From positions 1-25,344 of the IMG/VR virus record IMGVR_UViG_3300034166_000403: a DNA stretch of 25,344 nucleotides. One strand, 5' to 3'. The translations under genes were made by a program, and so were the position numbers. Below, in pieces: positions 7,541 to 13,727 of the stretch; position 1 is the first letter of the stretch, and every line of letters starts with the position of its first letter. Origin of the DNA: a virus. The notes beneath the pieces are model-generated. The model saw only the letters and a program-made list of their open reading frames with translations. It had not been told where the DNA came from and did not search any database.

Positions 7541-9195
7541 GCGAGTTTCATGACTACCTGAACAACGACCCGTATGCGTGGTCTTACGTTGGAGCACAGA
7601 CAAACACCGGATGGCATTTCTGTTTTGCTCGCCTTCACAACTCCCCTACAGCGCAGTTGAATGCGTATGTATTAGGCGATGTTATTACGTTTTTTACCAA
7701 TGCTGATCTCTTCAACATTAGGCCATCCACAGAAGAGTTCCCATCTAGGCAAACCCTAACCCCGATTAACAATGTGATAGATGCTAGCAGTCTTGTAGCT
7801 CTCCGTCCCTTAGGTAGTGCTCGCTTAATAGCCATTTTATGCACATCAGAAGGTCATCTGTACGTGGTGGGTAACGAAGTCTTTGACTTTGCAAACAATT
7901 ACAAGCTCTTTGGTCTTGGCCCAGAGATCATTGACAACAGGATACAAGGAACCTACTTACAAACTGGTTCACCGCTGGGGAATAGAACAAAAACACGTCT
8001 CAGCCGGTTGACTCGCGTTCTTGGCGAAGGCGGCGACCTTGAGCAAGTCCAATTCAAGAGTGTGACATCTCATGAACATTGCCTAGCGGCGTTAGACTCC
8101 AACGGCAGTATCTGGTTTTCTGGCGATCCCTGTACGTCAGGGTTTACAGTTGAGGGCCAGTTCCCCAATGATCCTGGCGGACTACTTAGCTGGTTTCGCA
8201 AGGCAGACTTTGCATCCTACGAAGACGCTAGCGGAACAGTCACTCCGGCGCAACCGCTGGCGTTTAAAAAGATCCGCGCAGGCGGGACTAAAATACTTGC
8301 CCTTGGAGAGGACGATCACTTATACGTCTGGGGCACATTTAATCTTGGCAAAGAACTTACTTCAACTCGCCCACACCGCGTCAACGGATTTGTGGATAGT
8401 GTTGATCTTGTCGCCGGCGGGTCCGGCTACACGGCAGCTCCCTCAGTCACCGCTAGCGCACCTCAGCACCCAGACGGAACGACAGCGGTGTTTCAAGTCA
8501 CACAAGCAGGCGGTGCGGTTACAGGCATTTCGATTTCCAACCCAGGATGGGGATACACAAGCGCACCAACTCTAACGTTTTCTGGTGGCGGCGGATCCGG
8601 CGCGTCTGCTACAGCTGCTCTGTTTTCTCAAACTTGGCTAGACTGTGACGCGAGTTATGGGCCTGCAAGAACCAAGGCCTGCGCGGCTATTTCTAGCGAC
8701 GGAAAGTTGTACCTAAACAGCGCGTTTGATCTTTACGACGGAATGTCGTGGTTTTCTCCATCGTCTACCACTGGGTTTACTTCAGTATCGCTTGGAACCG
8801 ACCACGGCGTCCTACTTAAATCTGACGGATCATTCGGTTTTTGGGGAAGAGCGATTTACGTAAAGCCTGAGCTTGGATTAAGTGCTCGTGCTCCACTCAC
8901 AGTAGTCTCCCGTAGCGACATCGTGAACGCGCAAGCATTTGAGGAGGGCTATGCAATACTTACAGACGATGGGCGTGTATTTACGGCAGGCACAAATATA
9001 GACGCCGGAAGAGGATTAGAAACCTACAACGGCCAGCGTTTCGTTCCGCTGAACTCGGGTACAACAGACGGAGTAAGCAAGGCGCGGTTTTCATCTATTT
9101 TTGGAACCAGACTCGCAACCTTTCTTAACCGAATAGAGTCGCGCGACGAGTTCGGTAACCTGATTGATCCGCTGACTCCAGGGCTGCCTTCTTGA
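7537..9195 (+). CDS. RCC1-type beta-propeller protein, likely receptor-binding tail tip
   Basis: This is a 552-residue protein. Repeated units of the RCC1/ATS1 type are visible, each with a strand like H-C-L-A-A-L-D-S-N-G-S-I-W-F-S-G, I-L-A-L-G-E-D-D-H-L-Y-V-W-G, A-A-I-S-S-D-G-K-L-Y or H-G-V-L-L-K-S-D-G-S-F-G-F-W-G, separated by about 50-90 residues. Residues about 289-362 form an insert with G-G-S-G-Y-T-A-A-P-S-V and a second G-Y-T-S-A-P-T-L-T-F-S-G-G-G-G-S-G. This Gly-rich G-Y-x-x-A-P module is common in phage tail adhesins. The last gene of the tail block is where receptor-binding proteins usually lie. The gene has visibly more A and T than its neighbours, suggesting acquisition. The ATG at 7537 overlaps the previous stop; a GTG at 7513 is less likely. 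Confidence 0.75.
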   Translation: MSEFHDYLNNDPYAWSYVGAQTNTGWHFCFARLHNSPTAQLNAYVLGDVITFFTNADLFNIRPSTEEFPSRQTLTPINNVIDASSLVALRPLGSARLIAILCTSEGHLYVVGNEVFDFANNYKLFGLGPEIIDNRIQGTYLQTGSPLGNRTKTRLSRLTRVLGEGGDLEQVQFKSVTSHEHCLAALDSNGSIWFSGDPCTSGFTVEGQFPNDPGGLLSWFRKADFASYEDASGTVTPAQPLAFKKIRAGGTKILALGEDDHLYVWGTFNLGKELTSTRPHRVNGFVDSVDLVAGGSGYTAAPSVTASAPQHPDGTTAVFQVTQAGGAVTGISISNPGWGYTSAPTLTFSGGGGSGASATAALFSQTWLDCDASYGPARTKACAAISSDGKLYLNSAFDLYDGMSWFSPSSTTGFTSVSLGTDHGVLLKSDGSFGFWGRAIYVKPELGLSARAPLTVVSRSDIVNAQAFEEGYAILTDDGRVFTAGTNIDAGRGLETYNGQRFVPLNSGTTDGVSKARFSSIFGTRLATFLNRIESRDEFGNLIDPLTPGLPS

Positions 9196-9228
9196 CGTTG
9201 CTGCCATAGTCGCACGCAAGGATGCAGA

Positions 9229-9516
9229 ATGCCCGAGGATCACGTATTCACACTCAACGGCGACGAGCGATGGCTGATCAGGTTCACTGATCTCAAGGGC
9301 CAGGCGTACGGCTACACGTTTTCGCAGAAGTCCAAGCGGCCACGGATCTTGATTCACAACGGGCTCAGGGGCCGCCACAAGCTCACGATTTTGACGCACG
9401 AACTCCTCCATGCGCTTTTTCCAACCGCAAGCGAGGAACACGTCGAGCAGGCCGGCAAAGACATAAGCAAGGTTCTCTACAGCCTCGGATACCGAGAGGT
9501 GAGCGATGGGCCGTAG
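9229..9516 (+). CDS. Small HExxH zinc metallopeptidase-like protein
   Basis: The 95-residue protein has a clear H57-E58-L-L-H61 zinc motif inside the helix I-L-T-H-E-L-L-H-A-L-F-P. A following acidic helix S-E-E-H-V-E-Q-A carries E70, H71 and E73 as possible third ligands. Upstream are strands R-I-L-I-H-N and Y-G-Y-T-F, giving the compact fold seen in small phage HExxH proteins. Function could be peptidase, either of virion or host protein or of a cell wall stem, but no substrate is evident. AAGGA lies six bases before the ATG. It follows the tail block and overlaps the next gene by 11 bases. It could take part in lysis, but it lacks any cell wall-binding domain. Confidence 0.75.
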   Translation: MPEDHVFTLNGDERWLIRFTDLKGQAYGYTFSQKSKRPRILIHNGLRGRHKLTILTHELLHALFPTASEEHVEQAGKDISKVLYSLGYREVSDGP

Positions 9517-10411
9517 TGCTGGCACATTCCGCCGCAAGAACGCGAGCGACGCCTGGAACGTCACGAGCCTTGAGGGCAGCGTCACCCGCATTGACTTTAA
9601 CCAGCGTCTATGGGTGCTGCTTTCGAGTGACTGGCATTGGGACTCAGTGAAGTGCAACCGAGAGAAACTCACGGCGGATCTCACGAAAGCCCGCGAGTTA
9701 AACGCCGCAGTGCTCAGCATTGGCGACCACTTCGATGCGATGGGCGGCAAGTACGACCCGCGATCCAATGGCAAGTGGGACGTTAGGCCAGAGTTTCAAC
9801 GCGGCAACTACTACGACGACATCGTGACCCAGTGCGCCGAGTACCTCGAGCCGTACCGCGAGCAGATGGCCCTGATAACGCCGGGCAACCACGAGACGGC
9901 TGTGCGGAAGCGGATGGAGACGTGTTTGACTACGAGGCTCGTCGAGCAGCTGCGAGTGCGTGGCAGCAAGTGCAGGGCCGCGGGCTACTCGGGCTGGGTG
10001 ATGTTTCGGGCCAAGGCCGGGAAGACAAGCACGGCCCTGTACCGACTTTGGTACCACCATGGCTATGGTGGAGGTGGGCCGGTGACTCGCGGCGTCATTG
10101 ACTACAGCCGCTACCTCACAGACGTGGACGCTGACTGCGTTCACGCCGGGCACGTCCACCAGCGGACGCTGATTGAGGCCAGCCGGCAACGGCTCTCGCC
10201 AAATGGGCTCGTGCGGGTGCGGCCTATCCACCTCGTGCGAAGTGCGGCCTACAAGCAGGAATCATTAAGCGACGGCTGGGCTGTTGAGAAGGGCATGAGC
10301 AGCAGGCCGCTTGGTGGTTGGTGGATGCTGCTTCGGTGGAACACGGACCACACAGAACTGCGTGCGTCTTTCCACGACTCGCCACGCGATGACTCATCCT
10401 TTGACGAGTGA
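9506..10411 (+). CDS. Calcineurin-like metallophosphoesterase
   Basis: This 301-residue protein carries the full metallophosphoesterase motif set. S-D-W-H has D42 and H44, G-D-H lies at 73-75, G-N-H-E at 127-130, H-H-G at 184-186 and G-H-V-H at 215-218. These residues bind two metal ions and cleave phosphomono- or diesters. Phage members of the family act as nucleases or DNA-end processors (SbcD or MRE11-like), or as RNA or nucleotide phosphatases. Here no SbcC-like partner is visible. The C-terminal 40 residues are variable and acidic. The start overlaps the previous gene by 11 bases with GAGAGGTGAGC before it. The exact substrate cannot be deduced. Confidence 0.85.
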   Translation: MGRSAGTFRRKNASDAWNVTSLEGSVTRIDFNQRLWVLLSSDWHWDSVKCNREKLTADLTKARELNAAVLSIGDHFDAMGGKYDPRSNGKWDVRPEFQRGNYYDDIVTQCAEYLEPYREQMALITPGNHETAVRKRMETCLTTRLVEQLRVRGSKCRAAGYSGWVMFRAKAGKTSTALYRLWYHHGYGGGGPVTRGVIDYSRYLTDVDADCVHAGHVHQRTLIEASRQRLSPNGLVRVRPIHLVRSAAYKQESLSDGWAVEKGMSSRPLGGWWMLLRWNTDHTELRASFHDSPRDDSSFDE

Positions 10412-10447
10412 AATACGCTGCTGTTTTTCTTTCAAAAAGGAATGCCC

Positions 10448-11020
10448 ATGACCAACGACATGCTCGACGCAAACGATTTACTCCGCGCCGCAGTGGCCGC
10501 TCGCCGCGAGGCCCAGACCGCCGGCAAGCCGCTAGAGGAGTGGTACGACGTGTCGCAGGCGGCGACAGAACCTAGGTGCTTTGTCGCAAGTACCGAGGAA
10601 ACGCAACACGTCGATGAGCCATACATCGAGCACCTGCTGCACGAGCACCACCTGCACCGGGCTGGCCTAACGCAAGACGAACTAGACGAAGCCCTTGAGC
10701 GTCTGGCCGGCGACGGCATCACGCACGAGCAGCGGCCCGGTTCGCTGCCGTTTCTGGAACTGCTCGAGGAGTTGCGGCAGCTGCACTACGAAAAGACTGC
10801 CTCGTATGGCGGTGCGGCGGACCCATTTGAGAACGTCACCGCATCGGCCAAGTGTGGCGTTGAGCCCTGGCGGCGAGCGTTGTGCGACCTGTCTGACTGC
10901 GTTGTGCGAATGCAGAAGTTCGCCAACGGCCAGCCCGTGGACTACGAGAACGCACTGATTGACGCCGCCAACTGGTCGCTGATCTGCCTGCTTAAGTTGC
11001 GGGAGGCCAAGCGTGGCTGA
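10448..11020 (+). CDS. Phage protein with nucleotide pyrophosphohydrolase-like C-terminal region
   Basis: The 190-residue product has a variable, acidic and His-rich N-terminal half (H-L-L-H-E-H-H-L-H near residues 60-70). Its C-terminal part carries the pattern K-x-x-S-Y-G near 117-122, D-P-F-E-N-V, R-x-x-D-L-S-D-C-V-x-R-M, and A-N-W-S-L-I-C-L-L-K-L-R-E. This resembles small phage all-alpha NTP-hydrolase-like proteins (DUF1599/DUF6378-type), which act in nucleotide pools. I chose the ATG at 10448 because AAAAAGGA lies six bases upstream. The ATG at 10442 touches that site and cannot use it. The family call is by pattern only; the N-terminal half is unknown. Confidence 0.7.
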   Translation: MTNDMLDANDLLRAAVAARREAQTAGKPLEEWYDVSQAATEPRCFVASTEETQHVDEPYIEHLLHEHHLHRAGLTQDELDEALERLAGDGITHEQRPGSLPFLELLEELRQLHYEKTASYGGAADPFENVTASAKCGVEPWRRALCDLSDCVVRMQKFANGQPVDYENALIDAANWSLICLLKLREAKRG

Positions 11021-11219
11021 GCCGCTCACCGACGCATATCTGCTTGAGTGCGAGATGCGGGCCCGTCAGTTCTCGGGTGCGTACACAGGCACAAGCGGCA
11101 CGCTGGCCGGCTACGTGATTCACTTGTTGCAAGAAGTGCAACGGCTCAAAGCCGAGTGGCAACTGCTCGCGGTGGCTGCGGCAATGAAAGAAAACGAGCC
11201 GCCGGTTTCTTACGACTGA
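11013..11219 (+). CDS. Small hypothetical protein
   Basis: This 68-residue protein starts at a GTG inside the end of the preceding gene, with GGAGG upstream. It is likely helical: residues 6-20 and 30-55 can form helices, the second being L-A-G-Y-V-I-H-L-L-Q-E-V-Q-R-L-K-A-E-W-Q-L-L, which is amphipathic and heptad-like. There is no signal peptide or metal motif. It is the last plus-strand gene before the convergent integrase, and its stop is followed at once by a long hairpin. The amphipathic helix could serve in self-association, but no function is assigned. Confidence 0.65.
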   Translation: MAEPLTDAYLLECEMRARQFSGAYTGTSGTLAGYVIHLLQEVQRLKAEWQLLAVAAAMKENEPPVSYD

Positions 11220-11288
11220 CCTAGGCCAGGGCTTGAGCGGCGGCAGGTTTTACTCCCTTTCCCTGCCGTCGCTCGCCCTGTGCCTAGG
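11220..11288. terminator. Long imperfect inverted repeat between convergent genes, probable bidirectional terminator
   Basis: Three stacked stems are visible. CCTAGGC (11220-11226) pairs with GCCTAGG (11282-11288). CAGGGC (11227-11232) pairs with GCCCTG (11275-11280). GAGCGGCGGCAGG (11235-11247) pairs with CCTGCCGTCGCTC (11262-11274), with one G-U pair. Small bulges are TT at 11233-11234 and T at 11281, and the loop is 14 bases containing TTTT. It begins at the stop of the small protein gene and includes the integrase stop, so it can end both transcripts. No clear T-tract follows on either side, so it may instead be a processing or protein-binding site. Confidence 0.65.
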
Positions 11289-12198
11289 CCGCTGGCGTGC
11301 TTGGCCCGTTCAGATCCAGCGGCGGCAGGCAATCGACGCTGCTCTGCTCTGTAGGGCAGATCGTGGGATCTACATATCGTTCTTGAAGCTTAGGATCGCT
11401 GTGATCAAGCACCTGCGTAGCCGCGGCCGTACCGCCAGCCAGGGCTGCGTATGAGGCCCGAGTACGCCTGAGCCCGTGGAAGCCCCTGTAACGCACGCCA
11501 GAGAGCCTGCAGAGCAGTTTCAGTGAAGTCCACAGGCTTCCCCTGGCTCGGTCCCAGTGCCACACCAGTTCATCAGGCTGGCCCCGTTGCGGCAGCATCA
11601 TGGCCGCCAGCTGCTCTGTGAAGTCTCGCTCTATGTCGTGCGTCTGCCCTTTGCGAGTTTCACCGCGAAAGATCACCCGCCGACGCTCGAGGTCTAGTTC
11701 GCCCCACTTGAGCGACAGCAAAGCCGTTGCCCGTTCTCCGGTGCAGTAAGCCATGTAGATGAGCGTTGCCCACCACCAGCAAGACAACTTTCCGCCGGTG
11801 CGTCCGCGCCGGTGACGAGATTGCCGAATCAACTGCGCCACGTCTTCGGCTGTGTAGGCCCGGCCTGTCGGGATGCTCTTTGACACCTTGATGCGTGGAA
11901 GCTCAGGGAAATCCTTCGCCCAGCGTTTGCGTGCAGCCAGATTCCACACAGCGGCCAACATCACTTTGTCTTTCTGGACGCTCGCCGGTCTGACAACCTT
12001 GCCTCCCCAGGACTGCGTAGCACGGGCTCTGAGGTAGCGACTGATCACGAGGTCATCTAGGTCGGCAACGGTGGGCTCGTGCCCTAGGAACGCACGCAGG
12101 CGATCCAAGAGCATCGAGTACAGCACCATCGTCTTTGGGTTCAGATTCCGCAGGTCCGCATACCGCTCAAACAACTCAGCCAACGTCATCGGTTCCAT
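11284..12198 (-). CDS. int: Tyrosine recombinase integrase
   Basis: The 304-residue protein has an N-terminal SAM-like core-binding domain (residues about 4-90) and a C-terminal catalytic domain from about 113. The catalytic set is visible: R156 in C-T-G-E-R-A-T, K183 in T-R-K-G-Q-T, H241 and R244 in F-H-G-L-R-R-T-R, H266 in L-D-H-S, and Y275 in Q-E-R-Y-V. It cuts and rejoins attP and attB to insert the phage genome. No N-terminal arm-binding domain is obvious; the protein starts directly with L-A-E-L-F-E-R-Y. AAGGAG lies about seven bases before the ATG on the minus strand. It is the only minus-strand gene and is divergent from an excisionase candidate, a normal lysogeny layout. No target tRNA copy or att core is recognised. 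Confidence 0.93.
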   Translation of the reverse strand: MEPMTLAELFERYADLRNLNPKTMVLYSMLLDRLRAFLGHEPTVADLDDLVISRYLRARATQSWGGKVVRPASVQKDKVMLAAVWNLAARKRWAKDFPELPRIKVSKSIPTGRAYTAEDVAQLIRQSRHRRGRTGGKLSCWWWATLIYMAYCTGERATALLSLKWGELDLERRRVIFRGETRKGQTHDIERDFTEQLAAMMLPQRGQPDELVWHWDRARGSLWTSLKLLCRLSGVRYRGFHGLRRTRASYAALAGGTAAATQVLDHSDPKLQERYVDPTICPTEQSSVDCLPPLDLNGPSTPAA

Positions 12199-12210
12199 TT
12201 CCGCTCTCCT

Positions 12211-12292
12211 TTTTGAGTAGTGTACAGAAGTTCACGTCTGCACGCTGTACAAAATCACGAGCGGACTCGCCTCCACTCATACTTTCGTACAG
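12211..12292. repeat. TGTAC-type repeats in the integrase upstream region
   Basis: Three related sites lie upstream of the integrase: TGTACAGAAGTT at 12221-12232, TGTACAAAAT at 12246-12255 and, inverted, ACTTTCGTACA at 12281-12291. A further copy, CTGTACGAAAGT, lies at 13239-13250. All share TGTAC followed by a purine-rich stretch. They could be operators for the lysogeny switch or arm sites for integrase or excisionase. Binding is not shown by the sequence. Confidence 0.5.
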
Positions 12293-12350
12293 CACTCAAC
12301 TATGGGCAGCCGGCCTTGCGGATTCCACCGCTCGCGCCGGTTGCCATGGT

Positions 12351-12378
12351 TGGACAGTTTGGGCTGGTGGACAGTTTG
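12351..12378 (+). repeat. Direct repeat TGGACAGTTTG, two copies 17 bases apart
   Basis: TGGACAGTTTG occurs at 12351-12361 and again at 12368-12378. The second copy overlaps the -35 element of the promoter for the excisionase-like gene. A spacing of 17 bases is about one and a half helical turns. The position fits an operator or excisionase binding site. Confidence 0.55.
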
Positions 12379-12403
12379 ACTTGCCTAGCGGCGGCGTTAG
12401 ATT
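12376..12403 (+). promoter_or_regulatory. Promoter for the excisionase-like gene
   Basis: TTGACT (12376-12381) and TAGATT (12398-12403) are 16 bases apart. The predicted transcription start lies at or near the ATG at 12410, so the mRNA would be leaderless or nearly so, or translation starts at the GTG at 12416. The -35 element overlaps one TGGACAGTTTG repeat. Confidence 0.5.
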
Positions 12404-12409
12404 TGGAGC

Positions 12410-12646
12410 ATGGTCGTGGCACTACCAGAAGGACGGAAGCTGATTGGCACCGCTGAGGCGGCGAAGATCCTCGGCGTGAGCATGGGACGCATCCGCCAGC
12501 TGGCCCTGCTCGACGTGGCCGATGGCGGCATTCAGTCGTGGCTAGCCGCACCAACGGCCCGAGTCTTTGACGAGGCCGAGATTCGCAAGCGGGCCAAGGC
12601 CAAGCGGACTACTGGCCGCAAGCGTGGCGGGTTTAAGGCCAACTAG
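12410..12646 (+). CDS. Excisionase-like helix-turn-helix protein
   Basis: The 78-residue protein has a winged-helix or MerR-like HTH at residues 13-33 (G-T-A-E-A-A-K-I-L-G-V-S-M-G-R-I-R-Q-L-A-L). Next come a strand region with W-L-A-A-P-T-A-R-V-F, a helix D-E-A-E-I-R-K-R-A-K, and a very basic tail (K-A-K-R-T-T-G-R-K-R-G-G-F-K). Size, the fold pattern and divergence from the integrase suggest an excisionase or recombination directionality factor; a small repressor is possible. GGAG at 12405-12408 is only one base from the ATG at 12410 but seven from the in-frame GTG at 12416, so the real start may be two residues later. Confidence 0.7.
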   Translation: MVVALPEGRKLIGTAEAAKILGVSMGRIRQLALLDVADGGIQSWLAAPTARVFDEAEIRKRAKAKRTTGRKRGGFKAN

Positions 12647-12704
12647 CCTTCCCGCCCCACTTTTTCCCTGGAAAACCGGGGCAGAAAAAATCTTTTCTCA
12701 CCCC

Positions 12705-12732
12705 TTGCACGTTCTAACGCCGACGCTAGAAT
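12705..12732 (+). promoter_or_regulatory. Sigma70-like promoter, upstream copy of a duplicated element
   Basis: TTGCAC (12705-12710) and TAGAAT (12727-12732) are separated by 16 bases. The stretch 12708-12728 contains CACGTTCTAACGCCG and is repeated with one mismatch at 13181-13201. It precedes the 53-residue gene by about 55 bases. Confidence 0.6.
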
Positions 12733-12786
12733 AGGGGCGTGGCGAGCAAGTGAGACTCGCCGGCCAGCAAACAAGGAAACCAAGCC

Positions 12787-12948
12787 ATGACCAAGATCAC
12801 CAAAAGCCAAGAAATCAGCCGCCGGATTATTGAGGCAATGACTGTTCACCGCATGACCGTCCGCCAGGCGATCAACTACGTCTGCGGCGATGGTTCTTGC
12901 GAATCGATGATTGACTCGCTCTACGAAGAACTCCGCAAGGCCAACTGA
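12787..12948 (+). CDS. Small 53-residue regulatory-like protein
   Basis: This short gene encodes 53 residues: an N-terminal basic stretch T-K-I-T-K-S-Q-E-I-S-R-R-I-I-E-A-M, a middle M-T-V-R-Q-A-I-N-Y-V, and a C-terminal acidic helix S-M-I-D-S-L-Y-E-E-L-R-K. Two Cys flank G-D-G-S. The helix-turn pattern R-M-T-V-R-Q-A could belong to a small DNA-binding domain, but this is not firm. AAGGA lies nine bases before the ATG, and a promoter lies at 12705-12732. It is the first gene after the excisionase candidate and may act in early control. The stop at 12946-12948 is followed by paired hairpins. Confidence 0.65.
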   Translation: MTKITKSQEISRRIIEAMTVHRMTVRQAINYVCGDGSCESMIDSLYEELRKAN

Positions 12949-12956
12949 CTATCTAA

Positions 12957-12998
12957 GGGTGGGGCCACCCGGCCTGCCGCAAGCTGCAAAACGGGTGG
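12957..12998 (+). promoter_or_regulatory. Mutually exclusive hairpins upstream of a 47-residue gene
   Basis: CCACCC (12965-12970) can pair with GGGTGG (12957-12962), giving a two-base loop that is strained. As CCACCCG (12965-12971), it can instead pair with CGGGTGG (12992-12998) across a 20-base loop. The strong ribosome site AAGGAGG lies at 13024-13030. Two alternative pairings before a strong ribosome site could tune translation or early termination, but the segment is short and no ligand motif is seen. Confidence 0.35.
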
Positions 12999-13036
12999 CA
13001 ATCGCACACAGGATTCTCTGGCCAAGGAGGGCCACC

Positions 13037-13180
13037 ATGACTCGCCGCTGGAATGCCGCACTGCACTCGCTTGTGCTAGTCCGCCTGGGCCAAGAACTAG
13101 GCACCGACTCGCCCGCTGCTCGAGCAGTACACGACCTGCTGGAACTGCTGGCCAGCGTGGCCGGCATTCTTACCCGTTGA
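13037..13180 (+). CDS. Small 47-residue hypothetical protein
   Basis: The start is fixed by a strong AAGGAGG at 13024-13030, six bases before the ATG. The product is amphipathic and likely helical: W-N-A-A-L-H-S-L-V-L-V-R-L-G-Q-E-L-G, then S-P-A-A-R-A-V-H-D-L-L-E-L-L-A-S-V-A-G-I-L-T-R. The Leu/Val spacing fits a helical hairpin that could bind another protein. Its stop codon overlaps the -35 box of the next promoter. No family is recognised. It could be an early inhibitor or a small regulatory peptide, but this is not shown. Confidence 0.65.
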   Translation: MTRRWNAALHSLVLVRLGQELGTDSPAARAVHDLLELLASVAGILTR

Positions 13181-13205
13181 CACGTTCTAACGCCGTCGCT
13201 ACCTT
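13177..13205 (+). promoter_or_regulatory. Sigma70-like promoter, downstream copy of a duplicated element
   Basis: TTGACA (13177-13182) lies 17 bases from TACCTT (13200-13205). The stretch 13181-13201 nearly duplicates 12708-12728 (20 of 21 bases, differing only at A/T). The -35 box is consensus but the -10 box is weak, so it may depend on an activator. It overlaps the stop of the 47-residue gene and can drive the next gene with a leader of about 150 bases. Confidence 0.5.
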
Positions 13206-13238
13206 ACGCCACAGTTTTAGCGGCGGGGCTAGTAAACA

Positions 13239-13250
13239 CTGTACGAAAGT
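13239..13250 (+). repeat. Distant copy of the TGTAC repeat
   Basis: CTGTACGAAAGT here is the exact reverse complement of ACTTTCGTACAG at 12281-12292. It lies between two promoters. A shared regulator of integrase and this region is plausible. Confidence 0.5.
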
Positions 13251-13301
13251 TTGACTCCTCAAACCACTGTTTCCCCCGAGCGCCACGCACATAATTCCGA
13301 T

Positions 13302-13329
13302 TTGACACGCTAGTGAACAGGCGTATAGT
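13302..13329 (+). promoter_or_regulatory. Strong sigma70-like promoter of the 78-residue gene and early operon
   Basis: TTGACA (13302-13307) and TATAGT (13324-13329) have a 16-base spacer, the best match in the window. It is followed by AAGGAG at 13345-13350 and an ATG at 13360. This probably starts the long early operon, since no strong promoter is seen before the later genes. Confidence 0.75.
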
Positions 13330-13359
13330 TCGCCAACCCAAACGAAGGAGAGCCCCAAC

Positions 13360-13596
13360 ATGATCACGAATGAATCAAGCCCCCACGAAAACGAGTACCT
13401 CGCCGCAGTCGCCGGCCTGCACGAGCAGACGCCGAGCCCAGCACCGAAGGTCACCTACGCCATTGGCGACTTCGTAAGCGGATGCTCAGCCGGCAAGCGT
13501 TGGCAGGGACGCATCTGGAACGTCGATGGCGACCGACTCAGCATCGAGATTGACGGCGGATGGCTGGCCGTTTCGGCCAAGGACGTGACGCACTGA
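13360..13596 (+). CDS. Small hypothetical protein with SH3-like region
   Basis: This is a 78-residue protein. The N-terminal 30 residues are polar and probably disordered (N-E-S-S-P-H-E-N-E, S-P-A-P-K). From residue 32 on, a strand pattern Y-A-I-G-D-F-V, R-W-Q-G-R-I-W-N-V-D-G-D-R-L-S-I-E-I and G-W-L-A-V resembles a small SH3/KOW-type barrel of nucleic acid- or peptide-binding proteins. It has AAGGAG nine bases before the ATG and a strong promoter. It is the first gene before the RecT-like gene and may be an early control or accessory protein. The fold call is from pattern alone. Confidence 0.65.
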   Translation: MITNESSPHENEYLAAVAGLHEQTPSPAPKVTYAIGDFVSGCSAGKRWQGRIWNVDGDRLSIEIDGGWLAVSAKDVTH

Positions 13597-13727
13597 ACGC
13601 AGAAAGGACCGGCGGCAAGCGGAGCTAGTTGCCGGAAGGAGTGGGGCGGAGCCCCAGCAGCAAGGACGCAACAAACACCCGCCGAGCAGGACGCGGAGCG
13701 GGCATTTTCAACAGCAAAGGACGCGAG
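13597..13727 (+). other. Leader region before the RecT-like gene with two hairpins
   Basis: Two stems are visible. CGGCAA (13613-13618) pairs with TTGCCG (13629-13634), and TGGGGC (13642-13647) pairs with GCCCCA (13651-13656) across GGA. No convincing gene lies here. An AGAAAGGA at 13601-13608 has no start codon at a useful distance. The region may simply be a structured transcript segment. Confidence 0.4.

Noticed and set aside
11220-11288. tRNA or attachment-site reading of the long hairpin
   Set aside because: The palindrome has no tRNA arms or CCA end, and without a host junction there is no evidence for an att core.
12199-13360. CRISPR-like or iteron array from the repeated TGTAC and CACGTTC motifs
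   Set aside because: Repeats are few, irregularly spaced and tied to promoters, so operators are a better explanation.
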